Source: Nocardiopsis algeriensis
Lineage (GTDB): Bacteria; Actinomycetota; Actinomycetes; Streptosporangiales; Streptosporangiaceae
DNA length: 64,000 bases
Assembly (NCBI RefSeq): GCF_014203695.1
Contig: NZ_JACHJO010000007.1
Coordinates: 172,302 to 236,301, forward strand
Direction of reading: 5' to 3'
Both the position numbers and the translations under genes were made by a program. The notes beneath the pieces were generated by a model, which was not told the origin of the DNA, did not search any database, and was given only the letters and a program-made list of their open reading frames with translations. Position 1 is the stretch's first letter. Every line of letters starts with the position of its first letter. Shown here piece by piece: positions 45,983 through 54,633 of the stretch.

Positions 45983-46659
45983 CTCGCGTCCATCAGTTCG
46001 GTGTAGTGGCCGACCGCGTCGGCGGGCGGACCGTCGAAGACCACGCGCCCGCCGTCGACGACCAGGACCCGGTCGAAGCCGGGAAGCAGGTCGAGGTCGT
46101 GCGTGAACAGGACGACCTGCTGCTCCAGCCCCTCCAGGACCCGGTGGACCATGCGGGTGTTGCGCAGGTCCAGCAGGGTGGTGGGCTCGTCGCACACCAG
46201 CACCTGGGGCTCGGTGGCCAGGACCGAGGCCAGCGCCAGCAGCTGCTTCTGCCCGCCGGACAGGAGGTGCGCGGGGTGGTCGCGGTGGTCGGCCAGGCCG
46301 TAGCGCTCCAGATAGGCGTCGACCCGCCGCGCCGTCTCGGCGCGGCCCAGCTTGAGGGAGCGCAGGCCCACCTCGACGTCCTCGGCGACCGTGGGCATGA
46401 TGATCTGGTTGGCCGCGTCGGAGAAGACGAAGCCGACCCGGCGCCGGATGTGCCGGGCGTGGCGCCGGGTGTCCCACTCCCCCAGCGTCACTCGGCCCTC
46501 GTCGGGGACGACGAGGCCGTTGAGGGTGCGGGCCAGCGTGGACTTGCCCGATCCGTTGGCCCCGATCACGCCGATGCGGTGCTCGGCGAGGTCGAGGGTG
46601 ACCTCGCGCAGCGCGACGCGGTCGCCGTAGGAGTGGGACACCCCTTCGAGGCGCAGCAT
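45979..46659 (-). CDS. bioM: ECF transporter ATPase (BioM/EcfA)
   Basis: A 226-residue ABC ATPase: Walker A GANGSGKS, signature LSGGQKQ, Walker B VLVCDEPTTLLD, and the ECF-type Q-loop segment (FSDAANQII). ATG 46659 overlaps the bioY stop by one base. As the only ATPase of the module it probably acts as a homodimer. Confidence 0.92.
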   Translation of the reverse strand: MLRLEGVSHSYGDRVALREVTLDLAEHRIGVIGANGSGKSTLARTLNGLVVPDEGRVTLGEWDTRRHARHIRRRVGFVFSDAANQIIMPTVAEDVEVGLRSLKLGRAETARRVDAYLERYGLADHRDHPAHLLSGGQKQLLALASVLATEPQVLVCDEPTTLLDLRNTRMVHRVLEGLEQQVVLFTHDLDLLPGFDRVLVVDGGRVVFDGPPADAVGHYTELMDAR

Positions 46660-47285
46660 CAGGCCGACTCGCCCTTCTCCTCCAGGACGGGCCGCCCGGC
46701 AGGGGGAAGGGGGTAGGCGCGGTGGACGGCGGCGGCGATGAGCGCGGTCACGACGGCCTTGGCCAGGTCGCCGGGCAGGAAGACGAGCATCGAGTAGGCG
46801 GCGGCCAGGACGCCGTCGCCCAAGGCCACCGCCATCCAGGGCACGCCGATGGCGTAGATGACGAGGATGCCGCCGACGACGTTGATGGCCAGACCCATCC
46901 AGAGGCGGTAGCGGCCGCCGCGCACCATCAGGTCGGTGAGCAGGCCGATGACCAGGGCGGCGAAGATCCAGCTGACGACGAATCCGGCCGAGGGCCCGGC
47001 CAGCACGGCCAGTCCGCCGCGCCCGCCGGCGAACAGGGGAAGCCCGGCCAGACCAAGCGCGAGGAACGCGGCGACGGCGAGCGCGCCCCGCTTCCAGCCG
47101 AGGAGGGCGGGGGCGAGCATGATGCCGAGCGTCTGGAGGGTGACCGGCACCGGCGAGAACGGGATGGGGATGGCCACGGCCACGCTCATGGCCGCGACCA
47201 GTGCGGCGAACACGGCGATGAGACCGAGGTCGCGGGCGGTGAGGCCCCGGTACCTGACGTGCTTCTTCGTCCCGGCGGTGGGCAT
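46659..47285 (-). CDS. bioY: BioY biotin-binding S component
   Basis: A 208-residue membrane protein with six helices and the BioY signatures PIPFSPVPVTLQTLGIMLAP and GLPLFAGGRGGLAVLAGPSAGF. It binds biotin and, with BioM and BioN, imports it by the group I ECF mechanism. The product begins MPTAGTKK with GAGGGGAA upstream. It heads the tight bioY-bioM-bioN operon. Confidence 0.95.
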   Translation of the reverse strand: MPTAGTKKHVRYRGLTARDLGLIAVFAALVAAMSVAVAIPIPFSPVPVTLQTLGIMLAPALLGWKRGALAVAAFLALGLAGLPLFAGGRGGLAVLAGPSAGFVVSWIFAALVIGLLTDLMVRGGRYRLWMGLAINVVGGILVIYAIGVPWMAVALGDGVLAAAYSMLVFLPGDLAKAVVTALIAAAVHRAYPLPPAGRPVLEEKGESA

Positions 47286-47600
47286 GGGTGTTTCCCCTCG
47301 TGAGGCGGGCGGAACATCCCCATTGTCGGCGACGCGCACCTGCCCGGGGGAGGGCGGGGGGCACAGAAGCGCGCGGGCCGGGTTTGTGGACATCGGCCTG
47401 AGACCCGGGTCACACCGGAGGCCGGGCGGTGAACGCGGCCCGGGACCGGCGGGGGCGCGGGGACCGGTCCCGGAGGCCGGGCGGGCGACCGGGGGCCCGG
47501 AGACCAGGCGGAAGGCACAGGCGGTCGAGCCCCCGCCCGGGTGCGGGGGTGGTGTGGAAGCGGTGGGGAAGGTGTGCCGGGGGCACGCTCCCGGAGCGTG
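47286..47600. other. Intergenic upstream of bioY
   Basis: About 315 bases of very high G+C between two minus-strand genes. No BirA/BioR-type palindrome was recognised. No gene seen. Confidence 0.45.
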
Positions 47601-48122
47601 TCAGCTGCCGGCGGCGTCGAGGGCGTCCAGTTCGGCGTCGCTCTCGGGTGCCTTGGGGATGTCACCCAGATGGTCGAGCAAGGTGCCGCGGTAGACGGCC
47701 GCTCTGCCGACATCGATCGTGCCCGTGGTCGAGAGCGCGAAGCCGCCGCCGCGTTCGTACATGCGCATCAGCGGCTCGAACGGGTCGGGCAGGTCCGGCA
47801 GCACGGCTCCCTCGTCCCGGGCCGCGGCCAGGTGCAGCGCCCAGACGCAGGTGTGGCCGACGGTGTAGAACTGCCGGACGAGGGCGGGGCTCTCCAGCAC
47901 ACCGCTCACGACCTCGTCCGCGGCGCGCACTCCGGGCGCGGCGAACTCGGCGATGTCGTAGAACGGCCAGCCCTGCGCCTCCAGGGTCCGGGTCCACACG
48001 GCGGCACGGCGCAGGTACTCGCGCATCAGCGCGACACGCGACCGGGTGCGGTCGAGGTTCCTGCTCCAGTCGATCGCATGGATGCGGACGGCGAGGTCGC
48101 TGACCGCGGTGGTTCTGCTCAT
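47601..48122 (-). CDS. Conserved hypothetical partner of XRE regulator
   Basis: A 173-residue, mostly helical cytosolic protein (DWSRNLDRTRSRVALMREYLRRAAVWTRTLEAQGWPFYDIAEF) with a conserved-looking central block VWALHLAAARDEGAVLPDLPDPF. It has no membrane segment. GAAGGAG precedes the ATG. It lies 279 bases downstream of the XRE gene on the same strand, past an inverted repeat, as unnamed partner genes often do in such cassettes. Function not recognised. Confidence 0.65.
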   Translation of the reverse strand: MSRTTAVSDLAVRIHAIDWSRNLDRTRSRVALMREYLRRAAVWTRTLEAQGWPFYDIAEFAAPGVRAADEVVSGVLESPALVRQFYTVGHTCVWALHLAAARDEGAVLPDLPDPFEPLMRMYERGGGFALSTTGTIDVGRAAVYRGTLLDHLGDIPKAPESDAELDALDAAGS

Positions 48123-48238
48123 CAAGACTCCTTCGCTCGGGGCGTCGAGGCGGCTGCCGGGTTCCTCCCCGCAACGGCCTTGCGGCCGGAACCGGCCGCC
48201 GACCACCCGACGGCGTGCAGTTGGGCCGTGCCCGTACC

Positions 48239-48303
48239 GCCGTGATCTTGCTCGTGGCGGTGATACCGAGCGACGACACCACCACCAGGAGCAAGATCAC
48301 GGC
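48239..48303. repeat. 15-bp inverted repeat, hairpin or small element
   Basis: GCCGTGATCTTGCTC (48239-48253) is perfectly complementary to GAGCAAGATCACGGC (48289-48303) with a 35-base centre that can pair partly. It lies between the XRE and partner genes. It may be a terminator or attenuator, or a relic of a small inverted-repeat element. Confidence 0.65.
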
Positions 48304-48401
48304 AGGGGGAATGACCGCGGAGCGGGACGGGCCGCTGGTGTGCACGTGCCCGAGGAGGTCCGCAAGGGCGCGCACGGGTGCGGCTACCCGGGCTCCTGGC
48401 C

Positions 48402-49268
48402 TCAGGAGTACTTGGCGAGCGCGCGCTCGACCAGAGCCGCTGACGCCTGCGGGTCCAGCGCCTTCTCGCTCAGGGCGTCGAAGACCTGCGTGTAGTAGGC
48501 GACCTCGGCCGGATCCTCGAAGTAGAGCGCGCCGAGGCCGTACTCCACGTATGCGACGTCGCCATACGTGATCGGATCGAGCCCGGAATCCGGAAACGAG
48601 AAGACCGTGAACGAGCCGAAGGCGGCCGGGTTCGCCCCTGCTGTGAACGGCAGAACGCGGCATGCCACGTTCGGCAGGTCGCAGCACTCCCGAAGCCGCC
48701 TCAGCTGAGCCTCCATGACCTCGACTCCACCGATCTCTCGATGGAGCGCGGCCTCACTCAGGACCACAGACAGCTCAGGCGGGTTCTTCGCGGTCACCCG
48801 CTCCTGACGGGCCTTGAGCAGAGCCGCGTGCTCACGAGCCCCTTCTTCAGAGGAGGAAGCGCCGGCCACCCCCTCAAGGGCAAGGGCGTACTCCTCCGTC
48901 TGAAACAGGGCAGGGATGGCCTCCACCTGGTGGCCGCGGATGACCGAGGCCTCGGTCTCCAGTCCCACGTAGGGCTCGAACCAGTCGGGAATCGACTTGT
49001 AGGAACGCCACCAGCCCCGCCGGCGGGCAGTGTGGGCCAGCTGAAAAGCTGCCTCGCACTCCTCTTCCGACGCTCCGTAGAACTTCATGAGGAGCTGGGC
49101 GGAGCCGGGTTGGACCCGCGTCACGCCGCTCTCGATACGGCTGAGTGTCCCTGCGTGCATGCCTGCGTGGTCGGCCGCCTTCGCCGCCGTGATGCGTGCG
49201 CCTTCCCTGCGCTGCCGCAACCACCTGGCCAGGGTTCTGCGCGCAACCGTGGGGCTGGCGTCTGCCAC
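48402..49268 (-). CDS. XRE-family regulator (Scr1 type)
   Basis: A 288-residue intact regulator. The HTH is LARWLRQRREGARITAAKAADHAGMHAGTLSRIESGVTRV. The Scr1-like C-terminal domain has RRGWWRSYKSIPDWFEPYVGLETEAS, IPALFQTEEYAL and later FTVFSFPDSGLDPITYGDVAYVEY. GTG 49268 follows GGAGGTG at 7 bases. These regulators act with small DUF397/DUF397-like and GHKL proteins in actinomycete developmental or antibiotic control. It faces the GHKL gene at 49541. Confidence 0.9.
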   Translation of the reverse strand: MADASPTVARRTLARWLRQRREGARITAAKAADHAGMHAGTLSRIESGVTRVQPGSAQLLMKFYGASEEECEAAFQLAHTARRRGWWRSYKSIPDWFEPYVGLETEASVIRGHQVEAIPALFQTEEYALALEGVAGASSSEEGAREHAALLKARQERVTAKNPPELSVVLSEAALHREIGGVEVMEAQLRRLRECCDLPNVACRVLPFTAGANPAAFGSFTVFSFPDSGLDPITYGDVAYVEYGLGALYFEDPAEVAYYTQVFDALSEKALDPQASAALVERALAKYS

Positions 49269-49382
49269 CCGACACCTCCCAATGCAGACATGGACGTCCT
49301 CAGTGTCGTTGAACCAATACACGGCGCCAACTTTTCACAAGTTGTGATTTAGAGGAATCTTCTAGAGAGCCTTGCAGGTGGC

Positions 49383-49396
49383 TGCATTGAGATGCA
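49383..49396. promoter_or_regulatory. Possible XRE operator
   Basis: TGCAT-tgag-ATGCA, an inverted repeat in the gap between the XRE gene and the divergent GHKL gene. Its half-sites resemble those of the ATGCACGTGCAT palindrome of the other cassette. Confidence 0.45.
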
Positions 49397-49464
49397 TACT
49401 AACAGTGATGTCGCTCCTCCCCTGAGCTATGGCAGGGAGCATCGGAGCAGGGCATCTTCCATAA

Positions 49465-49506
49465 AAAAACGGCCCTGACCAGGTGTTACCGCACCCGGCC
49501 AGGGCC
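49465..49506 (-). terminator. Minus-strand intrinsic terminator without an obvious gene
   Basis: GGCCCTGACCAGGTG (49471-49485) and CACCCGGCCAGGGCC (49492-49506) pair with two wobbles. On the minus strand the stem is followed by a run of seven T, the textbook intrinsic shape and rare in this window. No minus-strand gene ends here. It lies in the leader of the plus-strand GHKL gene. Confidence 0.7.
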
Positions 49507-49540
49507 TTGGCCCCCGACCTGAGACGACAGGTGAGGACCC

Positions 49541-50047
49541 ATGTCCAACCGTACCGTTCCTACTCCCTCCGAGCGTCGGCGGCGTCTGCCGTTGCGGCGC
49601 TGTTCCTTCCGGTTCGTCGGACGGCCCGAGAGCGTGAAGGACGCCCGCGACTGGCTGGAGCGCAAGCTCACCGTCTCCGGCGCCCCCGAAGAGGCCACCG
49701 CGAACGCCCTGCTCCTCCTCTCGGAGCTGGCGACCAACAACATCCGCCACGCTCCCACCGACAGCACCAACAGCGCCGGCCGCGGCGACTTCTACGTGCG
49801 CGTGTTCTTCTTCCACCGGTGGCTGCGTGTGGAGGTCCTCGACGCCTACCGCCGTACCCCTGCCCTGCGCATCGTCAGCCCCGAGGCCGGCGCCGAGAAC
49901 GGACGCGGCCTGTTCCTGGTGAACGCGCTCGCCTCCCGCTGGGGGCGCTTCCGGTCCGTGAACGGGCCGGGGGTGTTCTTCGAACTGCGCTGGGACAGCC
50001 CCGAGGTCCTCGACAACGTCCTCCCCCTCCCCCGGAACGGTCGGTGA
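49541..50047 (+). CDS. GHKL ATPase of second XRE cassette
   Basis: A 168-residue HATPase_c protein: N box LLLLSELATNNIRHA, a G1-like VEVLDAYRR (the usual DxGxG is degenerate), and G2 ENGRGLFLVNALASRWG. A basic N-terminus (RRRRLPLRR) precedes the domain. GGTGAGGA precedes the ATG. The stop overlaps the next start (GTGA), making a three-gene set with two small proteins. Confidence 0.87.
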   Translation: MSNRTVPTPSERRRRLPLRRCSFRFVGRPESVKDARDWLERKLTVSGAPEEATANALLLLSELATNNIRHAPTDSTNSAGRGDFYVRVFFFHRWLRVEVLDAYRRTPALRIVSPEAGAENGRGLFLVNALASRWGRFRSVNGPGVFFELRWDSPEVLDNVLPLPRNGR

Positions 50048-50271
50048 GTGCCGTGAAGGGATACAGCCTCAGGCCCAGCGAGACCGTGGTGCGGCTGCGC
50101 AAGGAGTTCCCCCACTTCCTGATCTGCGAGCTGAGCGGAGAGCAGGGGCGCTCCTACTTCATCGCGACGAGCGACCCGGCCACCGCCGGCGGTCGGCCCC
50201 AGCTGATCGTGCGCGAGGGCGCCGAGGAGCTCCGGCAGGCGCTGAGCGTTCTCGGGGGTGGCGCGGCATGA
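50044..50271 (+). CDS. Small conserved hypothetical of XRE cassette
   Basis: A 75-residue protein (GTG 50044; GTG 50053 is an alternative). It reads KGYSLRPSETVVRLRKEFPHFLICELS, then SYFIATSDPATAGGRPQLIVREGAEELRQAL: an alpha/beta layout with no recognised domain. It is tightly coupled to its neighbours on both sides (GTGA and ATGA overlaps). Confidence 0.75.
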   Translation: MSAVKGYSLRPSETVVRLRKEFPHFLICELSGEQGRSYFIATSDPATAGGRPQLIVREGAEELRQALSVLGGGAA

Positions 50272-50606
50272 GCGCGACCATGACGACGCGGGCGCCGAAG
50301 ACGTCCGTCACCCACCAGCTGCACCGCCTGCGAGCCGCGTACCGGCACCGGGGCTGGACCCTGTGGCACGGCAACGCGACCGGACAGTACTGGGCGGCGC
50401 ACACCGGGCAGATGGTGATCCTGAGCGGTGACAGCGCCCAGGAGCTGGAAGCCAGGATCGAATGTCTGGAGCAGAGCAGCCGACCGTCGGAAACCACCCT
50501 GGCCCGCCTGGTCCAGGCCCGGCGGACCGGAGCCCTGCGCCTGTCCCCGAGGCCCCTGCCCCGCGGCTCCCGGGCCTGGCACGGAACGGCAGCCGTCAGG
50601 ACGTGA
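50268..50606 (+). CDS. Small conserved hypothetical of XRE cassette
   Basis: A 112-residue protein. Its core (HQLHRLRAAYRHRGWTLWHGNATGQYWAAHTGQMVILSG, then AQELEARIECLEQ) resembles short cassette proteins found after GHKL genes in actinomycetes. The C-terminus is basic and Pro-rich. It starts at the ATG overlapping the previous stop. Confidence 0.75.
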   Translation: MSATMTTRAPKTSVTHQLHRLRAAYRHRGWTLWHGNATGQYWAAHTGQMVILSGDSAQELEARIECLEQSSRPSETTLARLVQARRTGALRLSPRPLPRGSRAWHGTAAVRT

Positions 50607-50739
50607 CGGCAGACAGCGGTTGACCGCTGCGGCCCGGGAGACGGTGGCGCTCCCGGGCCGCCTGGTGTCCCGGCGCGCCCGGGAGCCGGGAAAGCCGGTG
50701 GTGGCGGTGACGGCCGAGGCTGCCGGGACCGGGGCACCG

Positions 50740-52893
50740 TCAGGAGCTGGTGAGGACGACGAGCCGCTGTGTCGCACGGGTCATCGCGACATAGCGGTCG
50801 ACCGCTCCTTCGACACCCTCCCCGAACTTCTGCGGGTCGACGAGGACGACCAGGTCGAACTCCAGCCCCTTCGACAGCTCCGGGGGCAACGACCGGACCC
50901 GGGACGTCGCCCGGAACTCCGGTGCGCCGATGACGCAGGCGACGCCCTCGGCGTTCCCGGCGAGCCAGGTGTCGAGGACCGTGCCCAGCTCGGAGACGGA
51001 TCCGTACACGACCGGGATACCGCTGCTGCGGACGGAGACCGGCACGTTGGCATCCGGAAGCGCCTCCCGGATGACCGGCTCGGCCTCGGCCATGACCTCT
51101 TCCGGTGTCCGGTAGTTGATGCGCAGGGAGGCCGACTCGATCCGGTCGAACCCGACCCGTTCAAGCCGTTCCTCCCACGACTCCGCGAACCCCGATCTGG
51201 CCTGGGCGCGGTCCCCGACGATGGTGAAGCTCCGTGACGGGCAGCGCGCCAGCAGCATCTGCCACTGCGCGTCGGTCAGTTCTTGGGCCTCGTCCACGAC
51301 GATGTGTGCGAACGGGCCGACGAGCAGGTCGGGGTCGGCGGTGGGGAGCGCGCCCTCGTCGACCAGGCTGTCCCGGAGATCCTGGCCGCGCAGCATCGTC
51401 ACCACGCCCTCCCCGTCGTCGTCGGCCGCGAGCAGGTTGTCGATGACGTCGGCCATGCGCTCGCGTTCCGCGGTGACGACAGCGTCGTGCCGCTGCCTGC
51501 GCCGTGACGTCTCGGGGTCGCCGAGCCGGCGGCGCGCCGCGTCCAGGAGCGGCAGGTCGGACACCGTCCAGGCCTGGGCGTCCTCGCGCTGCAACGCGCG
51601 GATGTCGGCAGGGTCGAGCCAGGGGGCACACTTGCGCAGGTAGGCGGGCACCGTCCACAGGTCCGAGACGAGGTCGGTCGCCTCGATCAGCGGCCATGCG
51701 CGGTAGAGGGCCCCGCGCAGTTCCGTGCTCCGCATCAGCGACCTGCGCAGCAGATCGGGCGGAACGTCGCCGTCGTCGCCGTGCTTGTCCACCAGGATCG
51801 CGACCAGTTCCTCCAGGATCTGCTCGCGCGCCTCGTTGTGCGGCGTGTTCGGCCCGGGCGCCTCGAACGCCTCGGCCCAGTCCTCGGCGCTCAGCCGGAC
51901 ATCGGCCCACTCGGTCCCGATCGTCATCCCCTCGGCGGGCGGCTGCTCGTAGAACCTGACGGCCGGCTCGATCGCCTTCACCAGGTCTGCGGACGACTTC
52001 AGGCGGGCCACGTCCGGATCGCTCTCGGCCCCCGCCGAGGACCCCTCGGGGACGAGGTCCTCCAGGGTGCAGGTCCGCACCCCCTCCTCCCCGAGGCTGG
52101 GGAGGACGTCGGCGACATAGGCCAGGTAGGGCTGGTGCGGTCCGACGAACAGCACGCCGCCCCGCCGGTGGCCGAGCCGGGGATCGGAGTAGAGCAGGTG
52201 GGCGGTGCGGTGCAGGGCGACGACGGTCTTTCCCGTTCCCGGCCCGCCGTCGACGACGAGAGTGCCACGGGAGCCCGCCCGGATGATCGCGTCCTGGTCG
52301 GCCTGGATGGTGCCGAGCACGTCGCGCATCCGGCTCGACCGGTGGGCGCCCAGGCTCGCGATGAAGGCGGACTGGTCGTCGAGCGCGGCATGCCCCTCGA
52401 ACCCGTCCTCGGTGAACACCTCGTCCCAGTAGTCGCTGACCCGGCCGCGGGTCCAGCGGTACCTGCGGCAGCCGGCCAACCCCATCGGATTGGCATGGGT
52501 GGCCGCGAAGAACGGTTCCGCCGCCGGGGAGCGCCAGTCGACCAGGAGTCGGCGCCCCTCCCCGTCGGTGAGGCCGAGCCGCCCGATGTACACGGGCGCG
52601 GAGTTGCCCGTGGCGACCATGCGGCCGAGACACAGGTCCAGGCCGAAGCGGCGCAGGGCGCGCAGGCGCGCTGTCAGGCGGTGGACCTCCATGTCCCGTT
52701 CCACGACCTCACGGCCGTTGCCGCCGGAGGTCCTGCGTGCGGCATCGAGGCGGTCGGACAGGTCGGCAATGCTCTGCTCGAGGCTCTCCGCGATGGCCGT
52801 GAAGTGCCGCTCGTCCTCGGCGATCAGCACGGGATCGGCCTTGGCCGCCAGGCGTTCGGGGATGTCGAACGCACTGTCCGTCGTTGGTTTCAC
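50740..52893 (-). CDS. helR: HelR-type RNA polymerase-associated helicase-like ATPase
   Basis: A 717-residue UvrD-like SF1 protein of the HelD/HelR class. An N-terminal coiled-coil (about 20-90) can insert into RNA polymerase. The YIGRLGLTDGEGRRLLVDWRSPAAEPFF block is diagnostic for the HelD family. Walker A is GGPGTGKT (Lys222), Walker B HIVVDEAQEL, and the C-terminal VAMTRATQRLVVL is motif VI. In actinomycetes HelR removes rifamycin-stalled polymerase and confers tolerance. GTG 52893 follows GGGAGA. A rifamycin-associated element lies 55-74 bases upstream, which supports the HelR rather than the HelD assignment. Confidence 0.93.
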   Translation of the reverse strand: MKPTTDSAFDIPERLAAKADPVLIAEDERHFTAIAESLEQSIADLSDRLDAARRTSGGNGREVVERDMEVHRLTARLRALRRFGLDLCLGRMVATGNSAPVYIGRLGLTDGEGRRLLVDWRSPAAEPFFAATHANPMGLAGCRRYRWTRGRVSDYWDEVFTEDGFEGHAALDDQSAFIASLGAHRSSRMRDVLGTIQADQDAIIRAGSRGTLVVDGGPGTGKTVVALHRTAHLLYSDPRLGHRRGGVLFVGPHQPYLAYVADVLPSLGEEGVRTCTLEDLVPEGSSAGAESDPDVARLKSSADLVKAIEPAVRFYEQPPAEGMTIGTEWADVRLSAEDWAEAFEAPGPNTPHNEAREQILEELVAILVDKHGDDGDVPPDLLRRSLMRSTELRGALYRAWPLIEATDLVSDLWTVPAYLRKCAPWLDPADIRALQREDAQAWTVSDLPLLDAARRRLGDPETSRRRQRHDAVVTAERERMADVIDNLLAADDDGEGVVTMLRGQDLRDSLVDEGALPTADPDLLVGPFAHIVVDEAQELTDAQWQMLLARCPSRSFTIVGDRAQARSGFAESWEERLERVGFDRIESASLRINYRTPEEVMAEAEPVIREALPDANVPVSVRSSGIPVVYGSVSELGTVLDTWLAGNAEGVACVIGAPEFRATSRVRSLPPELSKGLEFDLVVLVDPQKFGEGVEGAVDRYVAMTRATQRLVVLTSS

Positions 52894-52947
52894 AGTGTCT
52901 CCCGTGTCATTTTTTCCGGCCACGGTCGACGATTGTGCGGTACGACG

Positions 52948-52967
52948 GGGGTCTTGCCGCAAGCCCC
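52948..52967 (-). promoter_or_regulatory. Rifamycin-associated element (RAE) upstream of helR
   Basis: On the minus strand it reads GGGGCTTGCGGCAAGACCCC, a near-perfect inverted repeat matching, from memory, the RAE found before rifamycin-inactivating and helR genes. It ends 55 bases before the helR start. The rest of 52894-53251 has no gene. Confidence 0.85.
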
Positions 52968-53251
52968 GGTGTGCGCTATAGATTGAGAGTGGAGAGAGGC
53001 GTCCAGAACCCTCTCTTCTTTTTTGTCCGCTGACGGCAGCGGTACCGGCGGCAGGACGGGATGTCCCCGAAAAATCCGTGCAGTGCATGGAGGGCGGGTG
53101 TTTCCCCTCCTCTTCCCGAGGGCCGCAGCAGGATCGGTCGCTGTCCACGACCCGGCCACCGGTTGGTGTCCTGGCCGGGACCGACCTGCCGGAACGGCGC
53201 CCCGCCCGCCTACCGGGTGGAAGGCCTCAGCGTGGACCTTCCCTCAGAGGA

Positions 53252-53686
53252 TCACTGCTCTTCCTGTGCCTGGCGAAGTTTCTCCCGCAGCCAGTCAGAC
53301 ATGTACTCGGGGTCGCGAGGAAACTTCCGCAGCTCTAAGGCATAGCTACCCGGGTCCGCAGGGAGAGGGTGGATTCCCACTTCCCCGTCATAATTGAACG
53401 ATGCCTTGAATCTCCCAGGCCGGGCTATGTTGATCACCATGGAGAGCCACGTACCCTTCCCCTCCTGGTACATTCCCTCTTTGAGTGACCTCGCTTTTTC
53501 CCTCACAGAACCCGGGTGGCGTTTCCGTACCGTCTCCCCGCTTTCGAGAGTCACAAGGTTTTCGCTCGCAGCAACCCCTCCGATATATTCATACCTGTAG
53601 TTCATTTCCTTCCAGCCGCCGGGTACGGAGTCAATGAGCTCCGCAGCCATCTCGCGAATCAATTCTTCCTGTCTGGACGCATCCAC
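53252..53686 (-). CDS. YezG/DUF600-like immunity-type protein
   Basis: A 144-residue single-domain relative of each half of the protein at 18974-19966: helix QEELIREMAAELIDSVPGGW, strand YRYEYIGGVAAS, then GKGTWLSMVINI, GRFKASFNYDGEVG and the closing FPRDPEYMSDWLREKL. YezG-type proteins neutralise nuclease toxins. GTG 53686 follows AAGGAGA. It lies beside DUF6507 and Imm49 genes, which supports an immunity role. Confidence 0.75.
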   Translation of the reverse strand: MDASRQEELIREMAAELIDSVPGGWKEMNYRYEYIGGVAASENLVTLESGETVRKRHPGSVREKARSLKEGMYQEGKGTWLSMVINIARPGRFKASFNYDGEVGIHPLPADPGSYALELRKFPRDPEYMSDWLREKLRQAQEEQ

Positions 53687-53951
53687 AGGCTTCTCCTTCT
53701 TACCTCCCCCGAGGGGGCCTCGTAGTGCACGAACGTCTGGCTCTGCCCACCTGGACGGCAGGGTTACGGTGCCCGCCCCCATGGCCCGCACCGACCTGTC
53801 GTACGCGTACTGCAGCGGCGACGCGAGGCATTCGACGCCCCTCGCCCGCATCGGCGAGCTGCGGTTCCTGGGGCGGGTCCGGGGTGCCCCGCTGGGACGG
53901 GCACTACGAGGGCCACGTCCGGGAAGGCTCACTGTCTCACCACACTGACCG

Positions 53952-53996
53952 TGTACTTATAGCTCGCTTGGAACATCGAACCGAGCTATAAGTACA
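53952..53996. repeat. AT-rich 15-bp inverted repeat
   Basis: TGTACTTATAGCTCG (53952-53966) and CGAGCTATAAGTACA (53982-53996) are perfectly complementary with a 15-base loop. It is markedly AT-richer than its surroundings. It sits in 53687-54151, a 465-base gap without a gene between the YezG and DUF6507 genes. It could be a terminator or a mobile-element end. Confidence 0.75.
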
Positions 53997-54151
53997 AGAT
54001 CATCCAGGTCAGGGCGCCTCTCATCAGGCCGACAGCGTTCTCGGTGGGTCTGTGAGCGCGCACCTTCCGGACAGAGCGACCGCCGGGCCGGGTTGCGGAG
54101 CCGAACCCGGCCCGGCGAGGCTCCGCGGTCCCCGCGAAGCGCGGCCAAGTG

Positions 54152-54529
54152 CTACAGGATCATGTTGGGTCCGCCGCCCTGGGTCGGGGCTGGGGGCGGA
54201 TCGGGGATCACACCGGCGTTCTCCTGCGCCTCCAGCGCCATCTCATGGTTGCCGTTGACATAGGCGGTAGTGGCATCGCTGGCACCCGTGATACCGCTGC
54301 AGGTCAGGGCGACCATGTCACCCATGACCCCGAAGTAGTGCCCGGCGAACTCCCCCAGGGCAATGGCGATCGGCGTGCTGTGGGTATCGGTGCTCAACGA
54401 CATCAGGCACTCCTCGATGGCACTGATGTGCCCGACCAGGCCATCGGTACCGCCCTCCTCACCGATGTGCCCTGCGGTCGCGGACAGGACACTGCCCACA
54501 TCGACAGGGTTGATGTCCCAGCTGGACAC
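54152..54529 (-). CDS. DUF6507 family protein
   Basis: A 125-residue helical protein starting at GTG 54529 (MSSWDINPVDV) with a central SxxG-rich region and the conserved end ATTAYVNGNHEMALEAQENA. It matches the DUF6507 family of actinomycetes, small WXG100-like proteins thought to accompany secreted effectors (established only as family context). GAGGAG precedes the start. It lies 104 bases after the Imm49 gene on the same strand. Confidence 0.8.
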   Translation of the reverse strand: MSSWDINPVDVGSVLSATAGHIGEEGGTDGLVGHISAIEECLMSLSTDTHSTPIAIALGEFAGHYFGVMGDMVALTCSGITGASDATTAYVNGNHEMALEAQENAGVIPDPPPAPTQGGGPNMIL

Positions 54530-54633
54530 GTGGTCGGCTCCTCACATCGTCGCGGACGAAAAGGGGATGGATTGCCCCCGCACCGGATACGGAGGCGGGA
54601 GCGGGGCCGGCCCCGGGGGCCGGGCAGACATGG

